Origin: an uncultured Bacteroidales bacterium
Lineage (GTDB): Bacteria; Bacteroidota; Bacteroidia; Bacteroidales; Paludibacteraceae
Assembly (NCBI GenBank): GCA_946534715.1
Contig: CAMNCW010000025.1
Location: 1-47,685, forward strand
DNA length: 47,685 nucleotides
Reading direction: 5' to 3'
Position numbers and translations under genes: made by a program. The notes under the pieces are model-generated. The model did not search any database. It saw only the letters and a program-made list of their open reading frames with translations, and was not told the DNA's origin. Each line of letters opens with the position of its first letter. The first letter of the stretch is position 1. Positions 38,748-47,685 of this stretch are shown one piece after another.

Positions 38748-39792
38748 ATGTATAAAAAAACTACTATTTCCATTACTCGCAATGCTGGTGGCATTCGGGT
38801 TTGACTCATGTCAGAAAGATGAACCGTCCGGCTCCGACAAACACATAACCGGTATATGGGCCTTCACCCGGGATGATGACACAACTCACTCCTGTTTTCA
38901 GTACGTGGACATGCACGATGATGGTTCTTTTGAATTATTCTATTCCTCCATGGGCGACACAAAATACTATGAATGTTACAAGGGTAAATATACATTCCAA
39001 AACGACCAACTCTTATTTACCGCCACCGATTATAAAATTTATTTCTATTACAATAATGTGTTACGTTTAGGGCCTGTCTTGTTACATCAGAATTTGGTCC
39101 AGAACTGGAATATTTTGAATATTTCCGACGATAAGATCTCTGCGAAAAGTTCCGAAAACTGTACTCTGACACGCCTCTCCGCAAAACCGGATGATTGGAA
39201 ACAGGAGTTCTTTTTGCCCGAGAAAAATCCGACTGATACGGCGATGGTCGCTACATGGGATCTTCTCAATACCTGGAACATAAATGATCGGGGATTTAAC
39301 TGGTACGCGTATAATTACCCTCAATACGAAGGTATGCAACTTACCAAGGAACATGAAATCTCCTATGCTTTCTTCTGGGTTGAATGGCTTAGTAAAAAAT
39401 TGAAGAATGACGGTGCAATTGAGCAGAACAAAGGTCTATCGATTAGTTCGCAATATTCAAAATGGGCACTCGTCAAGGATGAATTGACCCTCACTACATC
39501 TCAATATGAGGTCGTTACCTATGATGATGCCGGCAATGAAACCGATAGAAAGGAGGTTATTCCGCCTTCTCCTATAGGCGCATCGTTCAATGTCGTCTCT
39601 TTCACGGATCTGTTCCTGGTGTTGTATTGTCCCGAGGATGATACGAACTATGTCTTCACACCCGGTAAACCCCTTTCTTCTGCTCCCGCAAATGTGGCTA
39701 CTTCACCTCGCCTCACGAAGCATACTAACCTTTCCGAGCCCCTCTCCGATCATGCTGAAGGCACTTCTTTCTTTACCGATTTTGCCAAATAA
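38748..39792 (+). CDS. lipoprotein with a signal peptide off frame at an A7 tract
   Basis: The main frame is open from ATG 38782 to 39792 (336 residues; MLVAFGFDSCQKDEPSG). A nine-residue signal before the lipobox Cys is too short. Upstream in this frame one reads IKKLLFPLLAM but no start codon. An ATG at 38748 lies in the neighbouring frame and runs into an A7 tract (38754-38760); removing one A would give MYKKLLFPLLAMLVAFGFDSC, a perfect lipoprotein signal. So expression needs slippage, or the gene is switched off, or the assembly has one A too many. The mature part begins with a lipocalin-like ITGIWAFTRDDD...DDGSFELFY...YKGKYTFQNDQLLFTA, then a domain I cannot identify. Function unknown. 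Confidence 0.65.
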
Positions 39793-39829
39793 CCTCGTCA
39801 GTTTTACTTTTTTACTGAACACTACTCCA

Positions 39830-39856
39830 ACGCACCCCTCAAAAGGTGCGTTTCCC
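39830..39856 (+). terminator. terminator-like hairpin after the lipoprotein gene
   Basis: ACGCACC, an 8-nt loop, GGTGCGT followed by TTCCCTT; a 7-bp perfect stem with a weak T-tract, 38 nt after the stop codon. Confidence 0.55.
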
Positions 39857-39907
39857 TTGTAAAAACGGGCGGACTTAATAATAGAACATCTTTTCATAAT
39901 AAAAGAT

Positions 39908-39940
39908 ATTGTGTACTTGATAAAAAAGCAGTAATTTTGC
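39908..39940 (+). promoter_or_regulatory. promoter of the giant PCMD/cadherin-like gene
   Basis: TAATTTTGC at 39932-39940, with a TTG at 39909 near the expected -33 position. The leader is about 85 nt, AT-rich, and has GGA 1 nt before the ATG. Confidence 0.6.
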
Positions 39941-40033
39941 ACCCGATAAAAAATGCGCTGTTTTGAGGCCTAAAACAGTAATATTTTTAATAAAAATCGT
40001 AATGATCGTATATTTTTTAACAATTTATAAGGA

Positions 40034-43000
40034 ATGAAAAAGATTTTTAAGAGTGTAATGGTTCTTCTGATGTCGTTGATGACATCTTGGACCGTTGTTT
40101 TGAATGCTCAACAAGTGCCGGACCCGGGCTTTGAAGACTGGTCCGGTGCCGCTTTTGACGGCAATGCACAATTGAAGTATTGGAATGCGTCAAACGTAAC
40201 CCAGGTCGGATTTAAGTTCAACTTTGCTCACAAAGAAGCGGGACGTAACGGCGGTAGTTGTATGATGGTGCAACAACAGGACGTCGGTGCCATGGGTATC
40301 ACCGAGACCACGCCGGGGTATTTTACCCTCGGCAAACCTTGGGTCTATCTGGCTTCTGTGGCGAAGATCAACGAAGCTACTGCCGGAACCGATGATGGTA
40401 TTGCTTTTGCCTATCGGCCGGACTCGATGTCCGTGTGGATCAAACGTACCGGCGCGAATGCAGACAAAGAAGACTTCGTCATGCTCTATTACGCATGGTC
40501 CGGCTCCAGTACGGGTAATACCTATAAAGGTAAGAACGGTAACTGTTCGTCCGTCGATACGCACACCAACGAAGAATCCGATATCCGCCAGGCGGTCAAT
40601 GCCAACGATTGTGGAACGATCAAGAAAGCGAATCAGATCGCTGAGGGTATCTGGCGTGAGAAAAAATCGTACGGCAACTGGACGAACATTCGCGTACCTA
40701 TTTATTATTTGAATAACACCACGCCGGAGAAAATGAACATCATCTTCTCGGCTTCCCAATATCCTAACTTCCGTATCTCTACCGGCATGTACACCGGTAA
40801 CTCGCTCTATGTGGATGATGTGGAACTGATCTATTCGGCGAACATACAGAAACTCCTGATCAACGGAGTGGAGTGGAAAGGTTTTGACCCGAACTCTACC
40901 GAGGTACAGAACTACGCCTTGGGGGAGACCGCTACTGCTATTCCCTCGATCGAAGCAAAACGTGGAGCCGGTACGATTACGAACATCAAAGGAAACATCA
41001 ATTTCCCTGGACGTACGCTCTCCGGCAAGGAGATTGTCATCACGCCGGGCGATCTGGACAAGAAACCGACGACCATCAAGGTCACTTCCGATGATGGTAA
41101 GAAAACCATGACCTATAAGATCCAGTTCCAGAAAGCAGCAAGCAGCAATGCCAAACTCGCCGGAATATCTTATACGATCGGTAATAAAACAACTCCTCTG
41201 CCGGATTTCAGTCCGTCCAAATACAACTACACGGTCGATCTCCCGTATGGCACAACAACTGCTCCGACTTTGAGTGTGGAGGGTCAGGAGGACGGACAGA
41301 CCTTTGCTATCACGCAACCGACTTCCGTCACCGGAACGGCGAAAATCGTCGTTACCGCGCCGAACAAACAGGCTACGGCTACCTATAACCTCACTTTCCG
41401 TGTCGCTCCTCTCGCGGATAACACTCTGAAAGATATTAAGGTCAACGGCAATTCGGTAACGGGCTTCAATCCCTCTCAGGCGGTCTATAAAGTCTCCCTG
41501 CCCACCAGCACGAAAACTCTGACCGTGGAACCTGTTTCGGCTTATCCTGCCGGCATGCAGAAGATCGTCATTACCCCTTCGCCGCTGCCTTCCGGAGATG
41601 ATATCAACGGATCAACGGTCCAGATTTCTGTGACCACCGAAGGCAACGCGGTAGCGAAAGTGTACAAACTCAATATCAAACTCGAGGCATCCTCCTATTC
41701 GTACCTCAAAGACCTCTCCGTGGAGGGACAGACGATGGAGTTTGTGCCGGATCAGTTTACCTATTATTTCAACCTCCCATTGGGTACGACTGCCCTGCCG
41801 AAGATCAATTATACCGCCGGCGACGAGTACCAGAAGATCGAAGTGGCTTCCTTGGATCCGGGCGTAGTGGACGGAACGGTCCGTATCACCGTTACTGCTG
41901 GTAACGGAGATCAGTCGGTTTATAAACTGGTGTTCTCTACCGAGAAATCCTCCAATTCCGTCCTCCAAGGGATTACAATTGGTGGTGTCGCGCTGGAAGA
42001 TTTTGCGGCGGACGTGACCAACTATTCATATACCCTGCCCGAAGGAACAACTGAACTCCCTGAGATCGTGGCTGTCTCCGGCGATGAGTTCCAGACGATC
42101 ACGGTCACGACCGCAGGCGTGAACGGAAAAACACGTATTACCGTCACCGCCGGGAACGGAAGCACCACGATCTATCAGATCTCGTTCTCCGTCAAGACCT
42201 TCAATGACAACACCCTCAAATCGCTCTCCGTCTCTGGCTTTGATATTGATTTTGACCCCGAGACGAACGACTACTATATTAACCTCCCGAAAGGCACAAC
42301 AACCCTTCCCGAGGTGACGTACGAACTGCAAAGTACGGAGTTCCAAACCGTCCGCGAAACAAAACCGGCTGGTCTGAACGGAGAATATAAGATCACCGTC
42401 CGTCCGCAAAGTGGTGCAAGTCGTACTTATATCATTCATTTCAGCCTCAATAAATCGAATAACACCGCCCTCAAGGCGATTTATATTGACAATACGCCCT
42501 TGGCGGCTTTCCATGCGGATACGCTCCATTATATCGATTCGCTCCCGGAAGGCGTCAGCTTGATCCCGAGCGTGACCTTCGAGAAAGCCGAAGCTTCACA
42601 GCGTGTACTGAGTGTCTTGGACGGTACGACCCAGATCATCACCGTTACCGCAGAGACCGGAGATACGCGTGAATACCGAATTGACTTCATCGTGCGCATA
42701 TCTGCGAACGCGTTCCTTGAAATGATCTATCTCGACGGAGATTCGCTCAAAGGCTTCGAGCCGGAAGAGCTGAAATACGAAGTGGAACTGACCGGCGATC
42801 GCTGCCCCGCTATTACGGTGGACAAAGCGGCAGGACAGCAAGTCACCATTACTGCTCCGTACGCTGCCGGTGTTGCGCAAATCAAAGTGCAACCCGGTGT
42901 CGGTGCGGCGAACATCTATCTGATCAACTTCAAGAAACAAGAGACAAACGTTACCGTTCAACTCAGCGACATCACCTTCAACGGCAAATCCATCGAGGGC

Positions 43001-46000
43001 TTTACCCCTTCCAAAACAAGCTATGAGCTTACTTATCAGGGCGCGCGTCCTACTATCATCGGTATCGCCGGAGAGGAAGGACAAAACGTGACTGAAGCAC
43101 TCTGGCAAGGATCTGTAGCTTGGATCTTCGTGACCGACAAAGAGGGAAATCAGGCGTCTTACAGCGTCGCTTGCACTCGTCTGCCGATGACCGAGAATAA
43201 ACTGCAAGCCATCTATGCGGACGGTACGATCCTTCCCGATTTCGAGGAAAACAAAACCGACTACGCATACGAATTAGAGCCGGGCTCTGTCTTCCCGCAA
43301 GTCACTTATGCTGCGAAAGAGAATGCACAAGTAGCCTTCTTCGGACAGACCGCCGAGGGAGAATGGACCATTCGCGTTGCCGCAGAAAACGGCACAACTA
43401 CCACATATACTGTCCGTTATACAATTAAGAAACGTTCAGATGCTACTCTGGCGGACCTCAAGGTAACAGGACATGAAATAGGCTTCTTGCCCGAGAAAAA
43501 CGAATACGCCCTGGATCTGGACGAAGGAGCTTTGTTGCCCTCTATCTCCGTTACGGCGCGAGAAGGACAGCGTATCCTCAGCTTCACCGACGATGCAGAC
43601 CATCAGCGCGTACTCGTCACCGCCGAAAACGGCACGCAGAATACCTATACCATCACCTATTCGCGCAAACAAAGCTCCAATGCCCTCTTGGCGAACATCC
43701 TCATTGATGGCAAGAAACTGCCGGGCTTCGAACCGGATAGCTTCAACTATGCAATCACCCTGCCGAAATCGACCAAGGTGATGCCGAATATCTTCCCGGT
43801 GGCACAACTTAGCAATCAAACCGTCACCACCTTCTATAGCGCCCCTGACGGTACAACGAAGATTCATGTCGTAGCTCAGGACGGTACAACCGAGGCGGAC
43901 TACACCATCGACTTCAACGTGGCGCTCTCCACGAACACCAAACTGGGCTCTCTCACCATCAATGGAGAGGAGAAAGATGTGGATGAGACGGATTACAACT
44001 TCGTACTGCCCTATGGCGCTTCGAAGCCTTATTCCGTAGCTTTCACAAAGGCAGAGCCGGAACAACTCGTTGATTTTGTGGAAGCTCCGGTGAACAGCGT
44101 CACGAAGATCACCGTCAAGGCGCAAAACGGAGATACACGTACTTATTCGATCCGTTACACCATCGCTCAGCCGGAAGGCGAGAACAAAGTGACGAAGATC
44201 AAATACACGTATATAGACGGTGATAGTAAGACCCAAAACGGCGAACTGGTGCCCCAAAAAGGTGATAACACCATTGATCTGCCGTACGGCTCCAAGAACT
44301 TTACCATCACCGATGTCGAGAAATCGTACCCCGAGCAGAGTATCGTCTTCTACAACGGTGGTATTCGTCGTGGTGCAAAGGTGATTGCATCACCGAACCG
44401 CGAGGGAGAGCTGGATGTAACCTATAACGTCATCCCGAATATCCTGCCGGATACGCTCAATAAACTCAAAGCGCTGTCTTACATCAAAGCCGGCGAAACA
44501 ATCCCTGTGCCCCATTTCAGCCCGGATGTATATAGCTACATCATTCCCGTGAAGGAACAACCGACGCAGAATACCTTGGTCGCTTTTACGTACAGCGGAG
44601 ATGTGCAATACTCGAATCCGACCAACTCCGCTAACGTGAGGAACAAGAAAATGACGATCACGGTGGGTTCCGGACCGAAGATGAGGCAATACTCGGTTTT
44701 CTGGTATTACGAGGACGATGAAGCACCGTTGACCTACAATTGGATCCAGACGGATAAAGCGCATTTCTATAACTCTAACCTCTTTGGATCGATCTCGGAT
44801 CAGGGAGAAAAAGCCCCTACCGGTTATAAACCCGCAGGTTGGAGCGTTCCCGCTGATCTGTTTGCCGGAATTGACTACAATGCTGCTGAAATTTCACACT
44901 TTGTTTATTATACAGGAAAAGAAGTAAACCGTATCGGCTCTAAAGAAGTGATGTTATCTACGCTCCGTGGTGGAGCACTCAATAGTTCTGTCCCGGGAGT
45001 AATGACGTTGGGTAGCCTTAGTCTGCCGGACGGAGTTAAAGTGGGAGGAAACACCAAGGTTAGTTTCAACCGAAGCGTCGATGCTGGTGTTACCTACCGC
45101 AACACACCGCAGGCTTTCCAATTCGAGTACATGCCGATTATGAAGTACGATATTAACTCATGGAAAGCATGGATCGCTGTTGGGGGAACGTCCGGATCAC
45201 CGGTGGAATATGAAATAACCGGAGATTATTCCGGCTTAGGAGAATGGCACACCGCTACACAGGCGCTTGATTACAATTTCACGATGAGTAAGATGAATAT
45301 CCTCCTTTGCGCAAGTGAATTTAGCGGAAACTCATTGAATATTTATGGAGGTTCAGATGCGAAAAGCTGTGACCTCCAGATCCGCAATGTACGCTTCGTC
45401 TATAACTCCGAACTGACCAAAGCTACCATTGATGGCATCGAGGTAACGCCTTCTGGACGAAACTTCGTCAAGAACGTGGATGCCAATTATGTGGGTGTTC
45501 CGGCGTTGACATTCACCGGTAAAGTGAACGACCAGACCCGCACGGTAGAATGGCTTAACGGCGGCGAATGGAAAGAGGGCAAACTGACCGCGAAAGTGAT
45601 AAACTACGGAGAGAACTTGGTGGATAGCACACACTATTATGTAATACTCCAACGCACAGGCGTGACCTCCTTGGATTACACCGTTGATTTCGGCACGTAC
45701 CCTACCAAAGAGAAGAATGCAGACACCACGATCGTTACCCTGCCGTACGGCATGAAAGCAACGCCGGATGTAAACATCACGCCTTCCAGCATTCACCAGC
45801 GCTTCGACGTGCAGAAGAACGGCAAGGCGCTCACCATCACCGTACAAGCCGAGGACGATGCTTCCTCTACCCACACTTACCTCTTCGTCGAGAACCTCCC
45901 CTCTGACGCTTCTGTGGAGATGATTGAGGCGCTGGATGACAAAAACGATGATATCAAGACCTTCGTTTCCGAAGATGACGACCGTTCCGTTTATACCGCT

Positions 46001-47685
46001 ACATCTTCGGTTGTTCCGACACTCGTTTATACGAAAAAGGACGACGTGGTAGGACAGACTTTCGCTACTATCTATACGGCGGACAGCGTGGTGCTCACCG
46101 TTACTGCAGCGGACGGAAAAACAACCCACAAGCACGTGGTGAACCGCCTCGATCCGGCTGTCTCCTCCGATGCACAACTCACAGATTTCCGCATCGGTAG
46201 TACGGACATCTCCCTGGGCGGTACTACTACTTCCTTGGTGATGGAGCGTCCCGATGAGGTCGTGTACTTTAATCGCAAGCACGAGGCGGATTCGGTCGTC
46301 TTCCTCCAGGATGAGACGAAGATGCAATGGACCGCGTTCGCTACGGATGACATCTCCAAAACCAAGACTTACACCCTCACGTATCCGACTGAGGTCTCCA
46401 CAAAAGCCAACTTGGCGGCGCTGAAAGTGAATGGAGAGGACTACCCCGAGTTTGATGAGAATATGACCGAATATACCATCAAAGCCGATAGTGCCATTTG
46501 GCTCGCTACACTCCTCGCGGAAAGCGAACAAACGCAGGCCATGACCACGGAAATACAAGGCGATAGTACGATCTACACCACGGTCGTAACAGCTGCGGAT
46601 GGTTCGCACAAACAGACCTATAAGGTGATCGTTCACCGCACGAAGAGTGAAGTCAGCACCCTCGCAGGTATCTATTATGACGGCAAACTGATTGAAAACT
46701 TCCGTCCCGATAGTTTGGACTACACCTATATTATTCCCGCGGGCGCGTATAAGGAGAAAGTGCCGCAGATAGCTGCTGTCACATATGAGGCGGGTCAAAT
46801 AGGCCAGACCGTCGAACTCAACTCTGCCTCCGCCTTGGGAGAGCCGACCGAGTTCATCGTTACATCCCAAACTGGCGCACAGACCACTTATACCCTTACC
46901 GTCAACGCCGAGCCAAGTCATTGTACCGAACTGACAGGAATCACCGTCAACGGAAAAGCTATCGACCAGTTTGAATCAGGACGACACTTCTACTCCGTCT
47001 CCCTGCAATCTGTTGAGGCGAATATTGAACTCCTCTCTAACGATAATTTCCAAACCATCGTGCGCGACACCTTGGTTATCAAAGACAGCCTCCAATACCG
47101 CTACGGATTTGAGGTGACCGCGGAGGATCACATCGCACGTGAGAAATACGAAGTAGAGGTCTATGTGGAGAATAAATCCAACGATGCACAGTTGGCGAAC
47201 ATCCTCATCGGCGGTAAGTCCTTCGTCAACTACGAGCGCGCAATCAACCCTGACCTGATCTTCGATCCGGGTAATAACCTCTATACTATTAACTTGCCCG
47301 CAGGTACAACAACCCTGCCCGAAGTAAGTGCGCAACTCAAGATGGAAGGCCAGACGGTGGATATTGATCAGGTAGAACAGAATGTGCTCCTCAAAGTGAC
47401 CGCGGTCGATGAAAAGACGGTGAACACCTATACGCTCCGTTTCGTCATTCCGCAGTCCAAGAACACCAACCTCTCCATGATCTACCTCAACGGAGATAGT
47501 TTGGCGGGATTTGAACCGGATCTCTATTTCTACCAGGTCGAACTGCCGGTCGGCACCCACGAACTGCCGGAAGTGGTGGCGCAGAAAGCAGAGGCGGTAC
47601 AAACCATCCTGCCTTATACCACGGATCCCGAAAAGATGCAGACCGTCATCACCGTACAGGCGGAAGATCCCGCTACACGCGTTAG
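40034..47685 (+). CDS. giant secreted protein with PCMD-like regions and about 24 cadherin-like repeats (C-terminus beyond the window)
   Basis: Starting at ATG 40034 the plus strand is open for 2,550 codons to the window edge without a stop; I read the whole frame. A signal peptide (MKKIFKSVMVLLMSLMTSWTVVLNAQ) is followed by a PCMD-like domain (QVPDPGFEDWSG..., about 27-265) of the type linked to carbohydrate metabolism in Bacteroidetes. Then come some 15 beta-sandwich repeats of 75-95 residues (consensus NtxLxxIxVnGxxlxGFxP, YxxxLPxGTttlPxV, VTAxnGxxxtYxIxF), matching the cadherin-like PF12733 type. A second PCMD-like region (about 1560-1790, YNWIQTDKAHFYNSNLFGS...) is followed by about nine more repeats. 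It is probably a surface adhesin or glycan-binding stalk. The C-terminal sorting signal is not in the window. Confidence 0.9.
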   Translation, partial: MKKIFKSVMVLLMSLMTSWTVVLNAQQVPDPGFEDWSGAAFDGNAQLKYWNASNVTQVGFKFNFAHKEAGRNGGSCMMVQQQDVGAMGITETTPGYFTLGKPWVYLASVAKINEATAGTDDGIAFAYRPDSMSVWIKRTGANADKEDFVMLYYAWSGSSTGNTYKGKNGNCSSVDTHTNEESDIRQAVNANDCGTIKKANQIAEGIWREKKSYGNWTNIRVPIYYLNNTTPEKMNIIFSASQYPNFRISTGMYTGNSLYVDDVELIYSANIQKLLINGVEWKGFDPNSTEVQNYALGETATAIPSIEAKRGAGTITNIKGNINFPGRTLSGKEIVITPGDLDKKPTTIKVTSDDGKKTMTYKIQFQKAASSNAKLAGISYTIGNKTTPLPDFSPSKYNYTVDLPYGTTTAPTLSVEGQEDGQTFAITQPTSVTGTAKIVVTAPNKQATATYNLTFRVAPLADNTLKDIKVNGNSVTGFNPSQAVYKVSLPTSTKTLTVEPVSAYPAGMQKIVITPSPLPSGDDINGSTVQISVTTEGNAVAKVYKLNIKLEASSYSYLKDLSVEGQTMEFVPDQFTYYFNLPLGTTALPKINYTAGDEYQKIEVASLDPGVVDGTVRITVTAGNGDQSVYKLVFSTEKSSNSVLQGITIGGVALEDFAADVTNYSYTLPEGTTELPEIVAVSGDEFQTITVTTAGVNGKTRITVTAGNGSTTIYQISFSVKTFNDNTLKSLSVSGFDIDFDPETNDYYINLPKGTTTLPEVTYELQSTEFQTVRETKPAGLNGEYKITVRPQSGASRTYIIHFSLNKSNNTALKAIYIDNTPLAAFHADTLHYIDSLPEGVSLIPSVTFEKAEASQRVLSVLDGTTQIITVTAETGDTREYRIDFIVRISANAFLEMIYLDGDSLKGFEPEELKYEVELTGDRCPAITVDKAAGQQVTITAPYAAGVAQIKVQPGVGAANIYLINFKKQETNVTVQLSDITFNGKSIEGFTPSKTSYELTYQGARPTIIGIAGEEGQNVTEALWQGSVAWIFVTDKEGNQASYSVACTRLPMTENKLQAIYADGTILPDFEENKTDYAYELEPGSVFPQVTYAAKENAQVAFFGQTAEGEWTIRVAAENGTTTTYTVRYTIKKRSDATLADLKVTGHEIGFLPEKNEYALDLDEGALLPSISVTAREGQRILSFTDDADHQRVLVTAENGTQNTYTITYSRKQSSNALLANILIDGKKLPGFEPDSFNYAITLPKSTKVMPNIFPVAQLSNQTVTTFYSAPDGTTKIHVVAQDGTTEADYTIDFNVALSTNTKLGSLTINGEEKDVDETDYNFVLPYGASKPYSVAFTKAEPEQLVDFVEAPVNSVTKITVKAQNGDTRTYSIRYTIAQPEGENKVTKIKYTYIDGDSKTQNGELVPQKGDNTIDLPYGSKNFTITDVEKSYPEQSIVFYNGGIRRGAKVIASPNREGELDVTYNVIPNILPDTLNKLKALSYIKAGETIPVPHFSPDVYSYIIPVKEQPTQNTLVAFTYSGDVQYSNPTNSANVRNKKMTITVGSGPKMRQYSVFWYYEDDEAPLTYNWIQTDKAHFYNSNLFGSISDQGEKAPTGYKPAGWSVPADLFAGIDYNAAEISHFVYYTGKEVNRIGSKEVMLSTLRGGALNSSVPGVMTLGSLSLPDGVKVGGNTKVSFNRSVDAGVTYRNTPQAFQFEYMPIMKYDINSWKAWIAVGGTSGSPVEYEITGDYSGLGEWHTATQALDYNFTMSKMNILLCASEFSGNSLNIYGGSDAKSCDLQIRNVRFVYNSELTKATIDGIEVTPSGRNFVKNVDANYVGVPALTFTGKVNDQTRTVEWLNGGEWKEGKLTAKVINYGENLVDSTHYYVILQRTGVTSLDYTVDFGTYPTKEKNADTTIVTLPYGMKATPDVNITPSSIHQRFDVQKNGKALTITVQAEDDASSTHTYLFVENLPSDASVEMIEALDDKNDDIKTFVSEDDDRSVYTATSSVVPTLVYTKKDDVVGQTFATIYTADSVVLTVTAADGKTTHKHVVNRLDPAVSSDAQLTDFRIGSTDISLGGTTTSLVMERPDEVVYFNRKHEADSVVFLQDETKMQWTAFATDDISKTKTYTLTYPTEVSTKANLAALKVNGEDYPEFDENMTEYTIKADSAIWLATLLAESEQTQAMTTEIQGDSTIYTTVVTAADGSHKQTYKVIVHRTKSEVSTLAGIYYDGKLIENFRPDSLDYTYIIPAGAYKEKVPQIAAVTYEAGQIGQTVELNSASALGEPTEFIVTSQTGAQTTYTLTVNAEPSHCTELTGITVNGKAIDQFESGRHFYSVSLQSVEANIELLSNDNFQTIVRDTLVIKDSLQYRYGFEVTAEDHIAREKYEVEVYVENKSNDAQLANILIGGKSFVNYERAINPDLIFDPGNNLYTINLPAGTTTLPEVSAQLKMEGQTVDIDQVEQNVLLKVTAVDEKTVNTYTLRFVIPQSKNTNLSMIYLNGDSLAGFEPDLYFYQVELPVGTHELPEVVAQKAEAVQTILPYTTDPEKMQTVITVQAEDPATRV

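Noticed and set aside
45353..46921. A 522-codon antisense open frame, and others of 118-375 codons, on the minus strand from 40190 to 47602
   Set aside because: The plus strand is one unbroken frame with clear repeats of a known fold; the antisense translations are Arg/Asp/Val-rich without domains and reflect codon bias of the sense gene.

Overview
The window comes from a Bacteroidales-type bacterium. The support is consistent: promoters of the Bacteroidetes form (TTTGC about 24 bp ahead of TAnnTTTGC) lie in front of many genes, there is a SusC/SusD pair, a complete MoxR/BatABCDE locus, and lipoproteins and small proteins typical of that phylum. Genus cannot be fixed by eye. No tRNA, rRNA, CRISPR array, transposase or integrase was seen.

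Layout. (1) 1-3.4 kb, minus strand: an accessory cluster with a partial smalltalk-like micro-lipoprotein, three small proteins sharing a core motif, one unknown small protein, a VirE-type P-loop ATPase, and a broken small HTH-like gene; the gaps are full of palindromes and short tandem repeats. (2) 3.5-5.0 kb: an ATPase_2/DUF234-type AAA protein with its own promoter and terminator. (3) 5.3-19.1 kb, plus strand: a fructan utilisation locus. The first unit is SusC, SusD, a DUF4960-type surface glycan-binding lipoprotein and a divergent GH32-like lipoprotein. After a hairpin come two paralogous secreted proteins of unknown function. The second unit is a canonical GH32, an MFS sugar transporter and a fructokinase. 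The two promoters carry the same 69-bp operator at the same spacing, so the units are probably one regulon. (4) 19.3-28.8 kb: a DUF4837-type lipoprotein, a divergent AraC regulator, glyA, and divergently the rimP-nusA-infB translation operon, then a lipoprotein with an EF-hand-like loop and a Thr/Ser-rich tail. (5) 28.7-37.5 kb, minus strand: moxR, a DUF58 protein, a BatA-associated membrane protein, batA, batB, batC, batD, batE. (6) 37.5-40 kb: a repeat-rich leader, a small unknown protein and a lipoprotein with a frameshifted signal peptide. (7) 40.0 kb to the right edge: one open reading frame of at least 2,550 codons encoding a giant secreted protein with PCMD-like regions and about two dozen cadherin-like beta-sandwich repeats; it runs off the window.

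How the parts work together: surface GH32 and binding proteins would cut and capture fructan, SusCD import oligosaccharides, the second GH32 releases fructose, the MFS carrier brings it across the inner membrane and the kinase phosphorylates it. The Bat locus is an envelope VWA/TPR complex driven by a MoxR ATPase.

The most unusual property is how far repeats have entered genes. A G/C-rich palindromic repeat sits in frame in a GH32 and in a DUF58 protein, 54-bp units lie in frame in a Bat protein, intergenic-type repeats form signal peptides and tails, and a 98-bp element occurs twice in the bat locus. Two genes are off frame at A7/A8 tracts.
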